Positions 9,579 to 19,077 of a DNA stretch of 64,000 nt are shown piece after piece. Below the pieces are notes generated by a model. That model did not search any database. It had not been told where the DNA came from and saw only the letters and a program-made list of their open reading frames with translations. The DNA lies in assembly GCA_964494205.1 (NCBI GenBank), contig CAZBRD010000003.1:62001-126000 (forward strand). Direction: 5' to 3'. The translations under genes were made by a program, and so were the position numbers. Source of the stretch: JBBTCX01 sp964494205 (GTDB lineage: Bacteria > Planctomycetota > Phycisphaerae > UBA1845). Position 1 is the first letter of the stretch, and each line of letters starts with the position of its first letter.

Positions 9579-10056
9579 TTGTTAACTGCACACTGACAGC
9601 AGTCTAAAAATTCTGAAGGGGACTGCTTCTTGAAAACCCAGCCATCTTGCCACTTCTCTGTCACTTGCCCCATTAAACTTGCACAGGGAAAAGTGAACTC
9701 GAAATCAGCAGCGCGGACCATGCCCGATAATCCACACCATGTAGGCTAATTACTTTCCGGACCGCATTCAAGAAGAATTTTCTATTTTGCAGTGTTGGGG
9801 CTAACCCTGTTTGCCAAAAGTAGGCTTCCGCTTGTATATAGAACTACCTAGTTTTTCTCGACCGGGGACTCGGATCGTTGCGCCTCCTACTTTGCCGCGA
9901 AGCTTTAGGACAAGAACGCGGCTGGCCACCAGACCCGATACCGGTGGCCAGGCGGCCAATACGATCCACGGGGATTCGCACTCTCGCAAAGTACGGGACG
10001 TAGGGTATTGTTCTGCGTAACGTTGGACTCCCGCTTGGCTTTCAGGTTGATACGTT
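9579..10056. other. divergent intergenic region, 478 bp, with one strong dyad
   Basis: Separates two divergent genes, so promoters for both should lie here, but I cannot place either with confidence. The only clear structure is a perfect 9-bp inverted repeat, CTGGCCACC (9922-9930) with GGTGGCCAG (9943-9951), around a 12-nt loop. No T-run follows, so it is not an obvious terminator. Confidence 0.5.
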
Positions 10057-11190
10057 ATGGACTCTTTTGTCAGTGCGTTTCCGTGGGATTTATTAGAAGG
10101 CGGTCCGGAGGCCGCGCTTGATCGGCTAGGCGGAGAGGTAGGGGTTTCTGGAATATCCGTTTGGGTAGGCGTGCCGCCAGTTCATGCAGTTTGCCTCCAC
10201 GGTCAGGGGGCGGGTATCTCAAAATCAGATGGCGGTCTATTTTTCCTGCCGAGCGACGACGCGTATCGGGGCACGCGTCTGCGGCCGATTCTGGGCCATT
10301 TCTCGAAAAGTCGCTGCCCGCTGCGTGCCATTCAAAATAGTTGCCGTGAACGCGGGCTTGCGGTGCGCGCGGTGGTTTCGGCTGCAAGGACCGGTTTGAT
10401 CGCGCGGCGTCACGAGGAGTTTGCGTGCAAGAACGTCTTCGGTCAGCCGTCGCTATCGACGATTTGCCTGCAGAATCCGGATGTTCAGCATTATCTGATC
10501 GGACTTGTGGGAGACATGGCATCGAACGCTGAGGTTCGGTCAGTGGTGCTCCGCGATTGGTGGATCGGATGGGCGGAGGCGTTTGACGGGTCGTTAACCA
10601 GCGCTCGGGAACTTGGCGAGATCGAAAAACAACTGCTGGGGATTTGCTTCTGCGAATCGTGTTTTCAGAAAGCAGAAGCTGAGGCCGCCGAACCCGATAC
10701 AGCCCATCGTCATGCGAAATCGTTGTTGAATCGATTGCTGATGGCGGCAGAACCACCGACTATGAGTTGGAAGTCGATTGCGGCAGAGTATCCGGCACTG
10801 TCAGCGTATTGTGACGTGCAACGACGATCATTAGCAGTATTGTTTCAGAGAATCGCAGACGGGGCGGGATGTCAGGTGCTCGTTGATGCCGAAGTTCCCC
10901 TTTCAACGATGGCTGTTTTTGAGGGGCGAGAGTACTCAGAAGCTTTGGTGAGGCACGTCTTGTCGCGCGAGGTGCTTTCCGTTCTGGGTAAGACAAGAAC
11001 AAATGCGGGCCAAAACTTACATTTTCCAGCGAATTATGTTATATCGCAAGGAAGCGATCTGGTATCACAGATTTCGCATGTGGCCACGATGGGAGTTGCC
11101 AGCATCGAGCTCGATAACTATTCGATGCTGCCGGAATCGACGCTCACCATTCTGAAGCAGGCCATTCGCTTTGCGCGACGACAAGCCTGA
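10057..11190 (+). CDS. hypothetical protein with a CFCxxC motif, possible TIM-barrel glycosidase-like fold
   Basis: A 377-residue soluble protein of unknown function. There is no signal peptide or membrane segment. A central GICFCESCFQKA motif (about residues 207-218) resembles the C-x-C-x-x-C signature I associate with uncharacterised glycoside-hydrolase-like TIM-barrel proteins in planctomycetes. The alternation of hydrophobic strands (AVRAVVSA, SVVLRDWW, CQVLVDAEV, VASIELDNYSM) fits an alpha/beta barrel. Catalytic residues cannot be assigned. It converges on the next gene with only 23 bp between stops. The ATG at 10057 has a weak AGG upstream. Confidence 0.6.
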   Translation: MDSFVSAFPWDLLEGGPEAALDRLGGEVGVSGISVWVGVPPVHAVCLHGQGAGISKSDGGLFFLPSDDAYRGTRLRPILGHFSKSRCPLRAIQNSCRERGLAVRAVVSAARTGLIARRHEEFACKNVFGQPSLSTICLQNPDVQHYLIGLVGDMASNAEVRSVVLRDWWIGWAEAFDGSLTSARELGEIEKQLLGICFCESCFQKAEAEAAEPDTAHRHAKSLLNRLLMAAEPPTMSWKSIAAEYPALSAYCDVQRRSLAVLFQRIADGAGCQVLVDAEVPLSTMAVFEGREYSEALVRHVLSREVLSVLGKTRTNAGQNLHFPANYVISQGSDLVSQISHVATMGVASIELDNYSMLPESTLTILKQAIRFARRQA

Positions 11191-11213
11191 TCGGTGTTCA
11201 AACAATCGAAAAA

Positions 11214-13394
11214 TTATCCCGCCTCAGCAGCGCGGCGTGAGCGTGCAAGCTCAGCGCGATGCACGATCAGTGCATCGCCCGGTGGGGTAGGAGCGAATCC
11301 ATCGATTTGTATGGTCGAAGTCGTTCGGTTTACCGCGATGAGGCCGTAGGTAAGTCCAACGACAAGTTCAAGCAGTGTGGCCATCAAGTTTGTGCGTTGC
11401 ACGGAGTTGGCCACAAAGTCCGCGTCGTGGCTGGGAACTTCAATTCTGACTAAGTTCTTAATGGTTCGGCCAAGCTGTTTATAGGTTTCATTCTCGAAGG
11501 CGCTGGGGTCGATTTCCACCGAGACCTCAGGTTTGCTCCAGCGCCAAGCAAAACTATCGCGGTTGGATGCAGTATTTCCCTCCGACGGATGAATACCGAA
11601 TGATTCGCCTACGTGTAGTATCGAGATCAGATCTGGCAGCCACCGCGAGAAACTCGCGAAATGACGATTCTCAGCAGGGAACAGGACTCGGACTTGGTTG
11701 CCGGAAGTTGAAATCAAGTCGATGAGGGCTTCGGCCAATCCGTCTTCGGTATCGATGTCGAGCGATGGGACCACGTTTCGCGGCGTGTGCGCGCGTGCCC
11801 AACCGTCGCGCGATTCCCAAGGTGCGGAAAACGGAAGCCAACCAAATCGAAAACTCGCGCTGAGAGCTTGTGCATAGGGACACTCATGCGGGTTGCGGCC
11901 GAGCAGTTGCTTGAGCCAGATGAAGGCGGAATAAACGCTCTCCACGTCGCCCGATTGCAGGCCCGAGCGGATGAGGATCATCGGCTTGGGCTTGATGGGC
12001 AGACCGAATACCTGATCCTCTCGACCCAGGGTGACGAGTTGCTGCGTGACGTCTTTGATGGGCACGTCTTCGTCGTGGACGACCCATTCTTCAAGCCGTG
12101 CGTTCATCTCGCGAACGAAGTCGCGCATTTTCTCGCCGCGTGGAATCGGCACAACGTATTGGCCCAAACCCGTGGTTTGATAGCCGAGAATGTTGAGAAT
12201 CAACTGCATGGCGAGGTTCGGCTCGGCGAAAGTGGATGCGGGTTGCTCCACTGCGTTGATGTCAAGAACGACAAGGCCGCCTGCCGGTGTTTCGCGATAC
12301 AAGCAAATGGGATGACCGGTCGTGGCGTCCTTGTTGCACATGGAGCCAAGTACGGTCACAAAACCATGTCGATCGAGAAACGCCGAGAGTTGCTTGGATT
12401 TTTTGAATTGGTTCTGCGCGAAGCTGAAGACGCCTTTGCCTTTTTCGCCGAACGAAAAAACGTCGTGCAAAGCGAAACCGCGTGTTATGTGGTTTGCGTA
12501 CAAAACCTTGGCGAAGGTGGGGTCATCGGCTTGATCGATGCGGCGAAGGTTCACGGAATCGCCCGCCAACTTAGCGAAGGCAGGAAGCGAAATAACGACA
12601 AGCCGTTTTTCTGAGAACGCCAACAGGTTCTTTAAGTTTCGAAGGAAGTGCGGCGGTTTGGCGTCGGGAAGGAAGATTGCATCTGCCTTTACTTGATCTG
12701 GATTCGCTGCTTTTGGCTGCAAGGTTTGAACGAAGCGACTGCCCAGGCATGTTCCAAGGATTCTGGTCAGTTCGCGTTGGTCGGCGGTTTCGGAGCAGAT
12801 GCACACCGTTTTTGCAATTCTGGGGGCCGGGACTGAATACACCGGAGGCGGAGTGGCCATGATGTGGGATTCTTCGTCCGGTTCGATGATTTCGATGACG
12901 CGAACTTCCTCGATGATGGCCCAACCGGTCGCACGGATGACTCCGACATCCAGCTTCAATCGTCGGACTTGGTTCTCCGCTCCAAAGAAGGTTCGAACGA
13001 GAATTGATTCGGTCGCCCGATGGAGCGGCGGCGTCGTTCGGACGGGATGTGCAATGGGTGTCGGTTTTCGAGCGCGGGCGGTTTTCTTCGGGATTTCAAA
13101 TGGCTCGATCTGTAGAACCAATCCCGACTGTTCATCGGCGGCCGTCAGGTCGCAACGAACCTTAGCTTCGACGCGATAGTATTGCTTGGGGCTAACGACG
13201 ACGGTCTGCGACCATAAGCCCATGCTTTCCTTGTGATCGCTTTTGATGGAGACACCGGCCGGGGCTGATTTCGCGGCGCTCTCAACTTGCTCCCATGTGA
13301 TTTTCTTGTCGGAGGATTCCCACGCCCAGCCGGCTGGTTGCGAGCGGCCCTTGCGGAAGTCGGCGTTCTTAATTCTGTTGACGTTTCCACTCAT
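11214..13394 (-). CDS. hypothetical 726-aa protein, N-terminal carbohydrate-binding-like domain
   Basis: Residues 1-150 begin NRIKNADFRKG...PAGWAWES and continue with Val/Tyr-rich strands (SQTVVVSPKQYYRVEAKVRCD). This is the look of a CBM4/9-type or galactose-binding jelly roll, although there is no signal peptide. The centre (about 190-400) has an alpha/beta pattern, starting KTVCICSETADQRELTRIL, that could be a flavodoxin- or amidotransferase-like fold without a visible catalytic Cys. The C-terminal 300 residues are unrecognised. Start at ATG 13394, with AGAGGA about 10 nt upstream. Its function may link to the convergent neighbour at 10057, but nothing shows that directly. Confidence 0.6.
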   Translation of the reverse strand: MSGNVNRIKNADFRKGRSQPAGWAWESSDKKITWEQVESAAKSAPAGVSIKSDHKESMGLWSQTVVVSPKQYYRVEAKVRCDLTAADEQSGLVLQIEPFEIPKKTARARKPTPIAHPVRTTPPLHRATESILVRTFFGAENQVRRLKLDVGVIRATGWAIIEEVRVIEIIEPDEESHIMATPPPVYSVPAPRIAKTVCICSETADQRELTRILGTCLGSRFVQTLQPKAANPDQVKADAIFLPDAKPPHFLRNLKNLLAFSEKRLVVISLPAFAKLAGDSVNLRRIDQADDPTFAKVLYANHITRGFALHDVFSFGEKGKGVFSFAQNQFKKSKQLSAFLDRHGFVTVLGSMCNKDATTGHPICLYRETPAGGLVVLDINAVEQPASTFAEPNLAMQLILNILGYQTTGLGQYVVPIPRGEKMRDFVREMNARLEEWVVHDEDVPIKDVTQQLVTLGREDQVFGLPIKPKPMILIRSGLQSGDVESVYSAFIWLKQLLGRNPHECPYAQALSASFRFGWLPFSAPWESRDGWARAHTPRNVVPSLDIDTEDGLAEALIDLISTSGNQVRVLFPAENRHFASFSRWLPDLISILHVGESFGIHPSEGNTASNRDSFAWRWSKPEVSVEIDPSAFENETYKQLGRTIKNLVRIEVPSHDADFVANSVQRTNLMATLLELVVGLTYGLIAVNRTTSTIQIDGFAPTPPGDALIVHRAELARSRRAAEAG

Positions 13395-13504
13395 CTTTGC
13401 GGTATCCTCTCGTCGATGGGGTTGTGTATAACGAGGGCCTCGCGGTTAGGCAATCGCCTTGAAAACGAGTCGCCAGAAGTTTGCTTTGCGATAGAATGTT
13501 GGTC

Positions 13505-14140
13505 ATGAGTGACGTGATGGAAGCAACAGTGTCCGAGCAGGTGGAAAACGCGTCAGAGGGTCAACCGCGCGATGACGCGGGGCCGGAGGTCGCGCCGGAA
13601 TCGATCATTGAGGCGCTCCTCTTTTCGACAGATGTTCCATTGACGGCTGCAAGACTTTCGCAATTGGCGGGCATCGGCGACACGGCTGAGGTGAAGAGCC
13701 TGGTCGAGAGTATGAACGCGCACTATGAGGCGTCCGGTTCATCATTTCGAATTCAGGCGGTAGCCAAGGGTTTTCAAATGCTCACGCTGCCGTTGTACAA
13801 CCATTGGTTGAGCAAGCTGCACAAGGCGCGAGCGGAATCGCGGTTGTCACCGGCTGCGCTGGAGACGCTGGCGGTGGTGGCGTACAAGCAACCCGTCCTG
13901 CGAGCAGAAATCGAAGCCATTCGCGGGGTGGCGGCAGGGGATATGCTTGTTCGACTGCGTGATATGAATCTGGTGCGCATTGTGGGGCGTGCGGAAGAAA
14001 TTGGCAGGCCGCTGCTTTATGGAACAACGAATCGGTTCCTCGAAGTGTTTGGGCTAGAGTCGCTCAAGGATTTGCCGAAGGTAGATCGAGAAACCGAAGG
14101 CGGAGTTCCAACTCTTAGACCGGTTAACGAAGGAAACTGA
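13505..14140 (+). CDS. scpB: segregation and condensation protein B (ScpB)
   Basis: ScpB binds ScpA and SMC to form the bacterial condensin that compacts and segregates the chromosome. The sequence shows the two winged-helix domains: IIEALLFST near the start, then SRLSPAALETLAVVAYKQPVLRAEIEAIRG, the most conserved block of the family. It ends with GRPLLYGTTNRFLEVFGLESLKDLP, also typical. Length (about 211 residues) is normal. The start is uncertain: ATG 13505, ATG 13496 and TTG 13481 are in frame and none has a good Shine-Dalgarno. ScpA is not adjacent, unlike in many genomes. Confidence 0.92.
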   Translation: MSDVMEATVSEQVENASEGQPRDDAGPEVAPESIIEALLFSTDVPLTAARLSQLAGIGDTAEVKSLVESMNAHYEASGSSFRIQAVAKGFQMLTLPLYNHWLSKLHKARAESRLSPAALETLAVVAYKQPVLRAEIEAIRGVAAGDMLVRLRDMNLVRIVGRAEEIGRPLLYGTTNRFLEVFGLESLKDLPKVDRETEGGVPTLRPVNEGN

Positions 14141-14145
14141 TTTAC

Positions 14146-15534
14146 TCATCTCGCGATCAGCATCGCAACCGTCATATAGATCGAAACTGAAACTACGTCA
14201 TTCATGGTTGTGACCAGCGGTCCGGAGGCGATGGCTGGGTCCACCCCCAATCTTCTGAATGTAAACGGAAGGAGAATGCCGAGAACGGCGGCTACCAGTA
14301 TGGCGCAGGTCATGGCTATACCGACCGCTAGGGCTACACGATGAACGAAGTGCGGCGCGGCCGCATGTCCTGACAGTGAACTGAGCACGGGTAGACCAAA
14401 CGTAACCGCCAGCCACGCGACGAATCCGCAGACCGGCGCCATCGCGATCGCGATACGCCCCTCGCGCAGAAAAGCACGCGTCATCATGGTGGAACCAAGC
14501 TCGCCCGATGCGAAACCGCGAATGATCACGGTGGAAATCTGAATACCGCTGTTGCCGCCGGTCGCGCCGATCATCGGCACAAACGGGCTGATGAGCGCCA
14601 GAATCGCCGCTTCAAAGTGTCCGCCGGCGATATACAAAACAGTGGCTGACAAACACATCCCGATCATGCACGGCAGCAGCCACGTCAGGCGGATTCGCGC
14701 CGCATGAAACACCGAGCTCGTCGTGAGTTCCTCGGCGCTCGTTCCTGCGAAGCGCAGCAAGTCTTCCTCTGCCTCTTCCTCGGCCACATCAAGTACGTCG
14801 TCATGCGTAATGCGACCCAGCAGTCGGTTCTTTTCGTCGACGACGGCTGCTTCCATCGCGCTGTACTTGCGGATTGTCTGGAGCACCGTTTCCTGATCGT
14901 CGTTGGCGTGAACCACGACCTCGGTCGGCTCTACTAGCTTTTCAAGTTTGGTTTGTCCCGCCGAAATGACCAGCTTGCGAAGCGGCACCGTTCCGAGCAA
15001 CTTGCGGTTATCGTCAACGATGTAGATTTCATTCAGGTTTTCGTATTGCGAAGCGCTGCGAACATACTCCACCGCGTCCGCAACCGTCTTGCTGGCCGCG
15101 ACCGCGATGACGTCCGGCGTCATAATGCCGCCTGCGGTGGATTCGCCGTACTCCAGCAACTCCTCGATTTGCTCGGCCTGTTTGTCGCCGAGGTGTTCGA
15201 GGATCTCGTCCGCTTCTTTTTCAGTTAGCTCTGCCAGGATGTCGGCCGCGTCGTCCGGCGGTAACTCCGAAACGATTTCAGTCAGTGACTCGGTGTCGAG
15301 TTCGTCGACGACGTCGCTGCGGATGGCTTCGTCCAACCATCCGACGACTTCGGCGGCGATGACAGGGGACAGGGCGAAGATGATTCGCGATCGATCTTCG
15401 TCCGACAGGAGCTGGAATGACTGGGCGATGTCAGCGGCGCGAGCATCAGCCAGAACAGTAGTCAGCGCATCGTCACCCTCGACAGCTAGTGCTGCCGTGA
15501 GTGAGTCGTGAAAGTTCTGGGTTTCCGTGGCCAT
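14146..15534 (-). CDS. mgtE: magnesium transporter MgtE
   Basis: A 462-residue MgtE-family magnesium channel of the cytoplasmic membrane. The N-terminal helical domain (to about 130) contains ELPPDDAADILAEL and the acidic helices that bind regulatory Mg. A CBS pair follows (about 130-260, beginning STAGGIMTPDVIAV). A membrane domain from about 275 to 462 has about five helices with the pore-lining FVPMIGATGGNSGIQ and the late TTMNDVVSVSIYM, whose Asp matches the pore aspartate of the family. In characterised MgtE the cytosolic domains close the pore at high Mg. The stop lies 5 bp from that of scpB (convergent). GGAAG upstream of the ATG supports the start. Confidence 0.95.
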   Translation of the reverse strand: MATETQNFHDSLTAALAVEGDDALTTVLADARAADIAQSFQLLSDEDRSRIIFALSPVIAAEVVGWLDEAIRSDVVDELDTESLTEIVSELPPDDAADILAELTEKEADEILEHLGDKQAEQIEELLEYGESTAGGIMTPDVIAVAASKTVADAVEYVRSASQYENLNEIYIVDDNRKLLGTVPLRKLVISAGQTKLEKLVEPTEVVVHANDDQETVLQTIRKYSAMEAAVVDEKNRLLGRITHDDVLDVAEEEAEEDLLRFAGTSAEELTTSSVFHAARIRLTWLLPCMIGMCLSATVLYIAGGHFEAAILALISPFVPMIGATGGNSGIQISTVIIRGFASGELGSTMMTRAFLREGRIAIAMAPVCGFVAWLAVTFGLPVLSSLSGHAAAPHFVHRVALAVGIAMTCAILVAAVLGILLPFTFRRLGVDPAIASGPLVTTMNDVVSVSIYMTVAMLIAR

Positions 15535-15773
15535 TCGCGGCTTCCATCGTGATTGTTGGGTCGACCTGCTTCTGCAGCCGACGCTATTGCTTCATTAGTT
15601 TCTATCGCCCATTTTGCGTTAATGACTCCTGGAACAAAAACGCGGTATTATGATCGCACAAAGGGAGTGTGCAACGTGAATGAAGTGGAAAAATCAAATC
15701 AATCTGACGCCTGCGTCGGATGTTTGAGGCCGATGGTCGTCGGCATTTTAGATCAGGTGGTGGTGAGGTTCCC

Positions 15774-16766
15774 ATGGCGCTAAAAGTTTTTCGAGCGACG
15801 GACGCGAATCTGGCGTTGCTGCAAGAGCAGTCGGTGGCGGTCATTGGGTACGGTAACCAGGGACGGGCACATGCGCTTAACCTTCGAGATTCGGGGATCA
15901 ATGTCATCATCGGGCAGAGAGCGGGTAAGAGTTCCGATCGGGCGAAGGAAGATGGATTCACACCGCAAAGTGTTTCAGATGCCGTCGGGCAGAGTCGCCT
16001 GGTGATCCTGAGTCTGCCGGACGAATCGGCGGCGGAGGTGTATGAGGCTGAGGTTGCGAAGGCGTTGCGGCCCGAGGCGACGGTGGGGTTTGTACATGGG
16101 TTCAATATTCGATTCGGGTTTATCAAGCCGCCCGCTGCGGTGGATGTTGTCATGGTTGCTCCCAAAGGACCGGGGACCCTGCTGCGATCGTTGTATGTCG
16201 ATGGCAAGGGCTTGCCCGCGCTGATGGCGGTGCATCAGGATGCGAGTGGTCGCGCGAAGCAAACTGCGTTGGCGTGGGCAGCGGGCATTGGATCGACACG
16301 GGCGGCGGTGGTCGAAACAACCTTCGCGACGGAGACCGAAACGGATTTGTTCGGCGAGCAGGCTGTTCTTTGCGGTGGGGTAACAGCGCTGACCAAGGCT
16401 GCGTTTGAGACGCTGGTGGATGCGGGATATGAGCCGGAGTTCGCGTACGTCGAGTGCGTGCATGAGCTGAAGCAGATTGTGGACTTGATTTATGAGCGCG
16501 GGTTGAGCGCCATGCGCGATCGGATTTCGAACACGGCCGAGTATGGCGACCTGACGCGCGGGCCACGAGTGGTGGGGGAATCGGTTCGCGCGGAGATGAA
16601 AAGAGTGCTGGAGGAGATTCGCAGCGGGGCGTTTGCGAAGGAATGGATCGAGGAATATCGCAGCGGGGGCAAGCGATTTCGAGCTTTGCATTCTGCGGAT
16701 GTGGGTTCGGCGTATGAGAAGGCGGGGGAGGCTGTAAGATCGTTGATCCCGTGGTTGGGGAAGTAA
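15774..16766 (+). CDS. ilvC: ketol-acid reductoisomerase, class I
   Basis: Second common enzyme of valine/leucine/isoleucine synthesis: NADPH- and Mg-dependent isomeroreduction of acetolactate or acetohydroxybutyrate. From ATG 15774 (preceded by GGTGGTGAGG) it is 330 residues, the class I length; a longer frame to 15720 has no ribosome site. The Rossmann motif is GYGNQG at 25-30. Active-site residues line up with the family: His108 in HGFNI, Lys131 in APKGPG, metal ligands Asp191 and Glu195 in ETETDLFGEQAVLCGG, and Glu227 and Glu231 in VECVHELK. Small departures from consensus are GYGNQGRA for the usual GYGSQGHA and GFNIRF for GFNIHF. It stands alone, not in an ilvBN operon. Confidence 0.93.
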   Translation: MALKVFRATDANLALLQEQSVAVIGYGNQGRAHALNLRDSGINVIIGQRAGKSSDRAKEDGFTPQSVSDAVGQSRLVILSLPDESAAEVYEAEVAKALRPEATVGFVHGFNIRFGFIKPPAAVDVVMVAPKGPGTLLRSLYVDGKGLPALMAVHQDASGRAKQTALAWAAGIGSTRAAVVETTFATETETDLFGEQAVLCGGVTALTKAAFETLVDAGYEPEFAYVECVHELKQIVDLIYERGLSAMRDRISNTAEYGDLTRGPRVVGESVRAEMKRVLEEIRSGAFAKEWIEEYRSGGKRFRALHSADVGSAYEKAGEAVRSLIPWLGK

Positions 16767-17209
16767 TCCGATATACGGATCGTCCGGCGAGGCAAAAGTT
16801 GAATTGGGCAGGTCCGAAACGTTGTAGCCACCGTAATCCGGGCCGGTCAAGGCGCTCATGATGATACGAATTCAAGCGGCACTCTCAAATGGCTAAATGG
16901 CTACGGGTGAAAATTTATTCATGTAGTGACACGGTGTGGCACTTTCGTGCGAATTACGAATTACTAATGACGAATTACGAAACACGGTTAAAACCTAAAA
17001 CCTAAAACCTAAAACCTAAAAACAAAATTCTCGAACTGAAACGCCTAAAGGCTGGGATTGCCGATTCGTAATTCCGATTGTCAAATGAATCGTGCCTTTG
17101 TTTCATTTTTTGCATGACGGCCATGCCGTTCGATCTTTGCTTCTTCCGCTCCGCATACAACTTGGATAGCGCTCTACGAAAAAATGCTCGCGCTAGGGCG
17201 CAATAGTCG
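16767..17209. other. AT-rich intergenic region with short repeats, 443 bp
   Basis: No gene seen. It holds two direct copies of GAATTACGAA (16951-16960 and 16972-16981), four tandem CCTAAAA units, and an inverted copy ATTCGTAATTC at 17064-17074. The composition is clearly more AT-rich than the flanking genes. Confidence 0.6.
16994..17021. repeat. CCTAAAA x4 tandem repeat
   Basis: Four exact 7-bp copies head to tail, preceded by AAAA. It lies in non-coding DNA between convergent genes (ilvC + and a zinc-ribbon membrane protein -). Function unknown; slippage-prone microsatellite is the simplest reading. Confidence 0.85.
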
Positions 17210-18121
17210 CTATGTTCGTGTGGGAATTTTGTTGTCGGGAGGCAGGTCTTGAAGCCAATTGGTCGCGGCTAATTCTGCCTGCAACCGGAACTCTCGCGAG
17301 AGATGAATTGTATGAAGGCCGAAGAGGCTTGCGACGAATACAGCGACACACCAACTTAAGCGTGCCAGTAGCAGCGACAGGTCGAAAACAAGATCATCCA
17401 ACTGTGTGCCTCGCCAATCGAGTCCAAACCATGGGCCTCGTGCTATCAATAGAAAAAGAGAAGTGCTGACGAACAGACCAGCAAGGATGCGAGCGAAGAG
17501 TCTGGTGCTGTCGCATAGGCGATCATCGGGAATCTGCCTGCAGAGCACCGAAAGCCATTGCGCTCGCAGCATTTCGAGGCACGGCAAGAGCAGGAAGATC
17601 AACATGTGCATCGCTGTCTTAACAAACCAAGGAATGCCTGTTGGATTTAGCAATGCGATCAGTGCCAGCGCGACAATGAAAAAATAGAGCATGGTTGAGA
17701 GTCCGAGGAATATGATTCGGTTTCGCGTGATTCGCTTGTCGAAAACGTTGGGAGGCGCGAGGGCGAAGAGCAAACCTCCCATGTAGATAACAGAGGAGGT
17801 AAGTGGAAATAAAACCGTTCCTGCTAAGTCGAGAAATGGATCCAAGAACATTGGGCTGGGGATTAGTGTGCGAATAAGACCTATGGCCGCGAGAATTCCT
17901 GTTACGACCCAGCCCCAGCCGGACAACAGGGTTCCCTTATGTATGCGTGAGACCCACGCGGGGTTTAAGTGGCTGAGGTGTTTGCCAATCAGGGATTTGC
18001 TGATTTCAAAATTGCATTCCGGACATCGGCCGTCGCGATTGAGGCCGCGAAGATTGTAATTGCAACGACGACAAGGTGCGTCGAACCCAATCGCCGTTAA
18101 TTGTGTGTTTGAATCGGTCAT
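17210..18121 (-). CDS. zinc-ribbon integral membrane protein, paralogue 3 of 3
   Basis: A 303-residue protein starting with a Cys4 zinc ribbon (Cys17, Cys20, Cys33, Cys36) in the motif CRRCNYNLRGL...CPEC that I associate with planctomycete proteins. About six hydrophobic segments follow between residues 60 and 270. Function unknown; the ribbon probably faces the cytoplasm and binds a partner or nucleic acid. Its ATG overlaps the stop of the upstream gene by 4 bp (ATGA at 18121-18118), indicating translational coupling. It is the last gene of the probable secreted-protein operon. Confidence 0.75.
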   Translation of the reverse strand: MTDSNTQLTAIGFDAPCRRCNYNLRGLNRDGRCPECNFEISKSLIGKHLSHLNPAWVSRIHKGTLLSGWGWVVTGILAAIGLIRTLIPSPMFLDPFLDLAGTVLFPLTSSVIYMGGLLFALAPPNVFDKRITRNRIIFLGLSTMLYFFIVALALIALLNPTGIPWFVKTAMHMLIFLLLPCLEMLRAQWLSVLCRQIPDDRLCDSTRLFARILAGLFVSTSLFLLIARGPWFGLDWRGTQLDDLVFDLSLLLARLSWCVAVFVASLFGLHTIHLSREFRLQAELAATNWLQDLPPDNKIPTRT

Positions 18122-19077
18122 TGTTGCGGCGCTTCGTCTTGTGATACTGGGCGAGCAATGGGCGGCGAAAGGTCACTCCTTTCCCAATTCGTGCGCGCAT
18201 GGAAAGCCTGCTCACGGAAACAGCGCCCGAGTCGGTAGATAAGGAAGAGGCTGCTGACGAAACAAAGGAAGAGGATGAGGCCGGACGGCAACAAGGTGCA
18301 GCCGCCGATCATCATCAGCCCATCTGCGAGCGAGGAAGTGGCGGCATCTGGATCAGGAGTTGTGGCTGTCGCTGCCGGTGAATTGTTGGCGGGATCGATT
18401 GAATCTCCGATCGCGGCGGTGACGATTCCGAGGACGAGAACCAACGTGCAGATCGAAGTCGTCCAGACGAGAATCTTCGCGCGGTTTTGCTGTTTTGGCT
18501 CCGGGACGCGCCCGGCGAGGCCGCCGAGGTAATAGATCAGTGCGATCTGGCCGAGGAACCATAGTAAGCTGGCAAGTCCAGAATAGACTGCAAACAAGTT
18601 GTAGAACAATTCCGGTACGTTGAGTCCCTCGAGTATAACTTCGAGAATGGCTGCGAAGACAATCGCAATGACAGCCACGCGCACTAGCTTTCGCGCGGAT
18701 ACGGCGCGCTCTGACTTGCGCGTTACATCGGGCGTGGTCACCAGCCATGCGCCGCGGTAAGTAATCAGGCTGCCAAGGAGAACAATGAGGAGTCCGATGG
18801 CGGAATTAACTCCTAAGCCCGACGTGATCATCCCAGAGATGAATGCGGCGATGATGCCTACGAGAATTCCCCAGAGATAGAGGCTGCATCCGCGTGCGAT
18901 TTGTTCGAGCCAACCGGGGTCGCAGAACCTGAGCAAGTCGCTCTGAATGGAAACGCTCACGGGAGAATTGCACTCTGGGCAACGAGATTCTGCTGTCAGG
19001 CCGCGCAGGTTGTAGCCGCAACGGCGGCAAGGAGTGTCGGCGATCAGGGAATTTGAGAGCGGCGCGGATGATGTCAT
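18118..19077 (-). CDS. zinc-ribbon integral membrane protein, paralogue 2 of 3
   Basis: A 319-residue paralogue of both neighbours. The zinc ribbon CRRCGYNLRGL...CPEC has its cysteines at 17, 20, 33 and 36. The conserved (F/L)xDPxWLxxxARGCSLYLWG segment shared with paralogue 1 (here FCDPGWLEQIARGCSLYLWG) precedes four to five membrane helices. A Ser/Ala/Thr-rich loop lies near residue 240, followed by a last long hydrophobic helix. It overlaps both neighbours by 4 bp (ATGA at each junction). Function unknown. Confidence 0.75.
   Translation of the reverse strand: MTSSAPLSNSLIADTPCRRCGYNLRGLTAESRCPECNSPVSVSIQSDLLRFCDPGWLEQIARGCSLYLWGILVGIIAAFISGMITSGLGVNSAIGLLIVLLGSLITYRGAWLVTTPDVTRKSERAVSARKLVRVAVIAIVFAAILEVILEGLNVPELFYNLFAVYSGLASLLWFLGQIALIYYLGGLAGRVPEPKQQNRAKILVWTTSICTLVLVLGIVTAAIGDSIDPANNSPAATATTPDPDAATSSLADGLMMIGGCTLLPSGLILFLCFVSSLFLIYRLGRCFREQAFHARTNWERSDLSPPIARPVSQDEAPQQ

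Noticed and set aside
16994..17021. CCTAAAA repeats as a telomere
   Set aside because: Only four copies, internal to the window between ordinary genes. A chance microsatellite is simpler.
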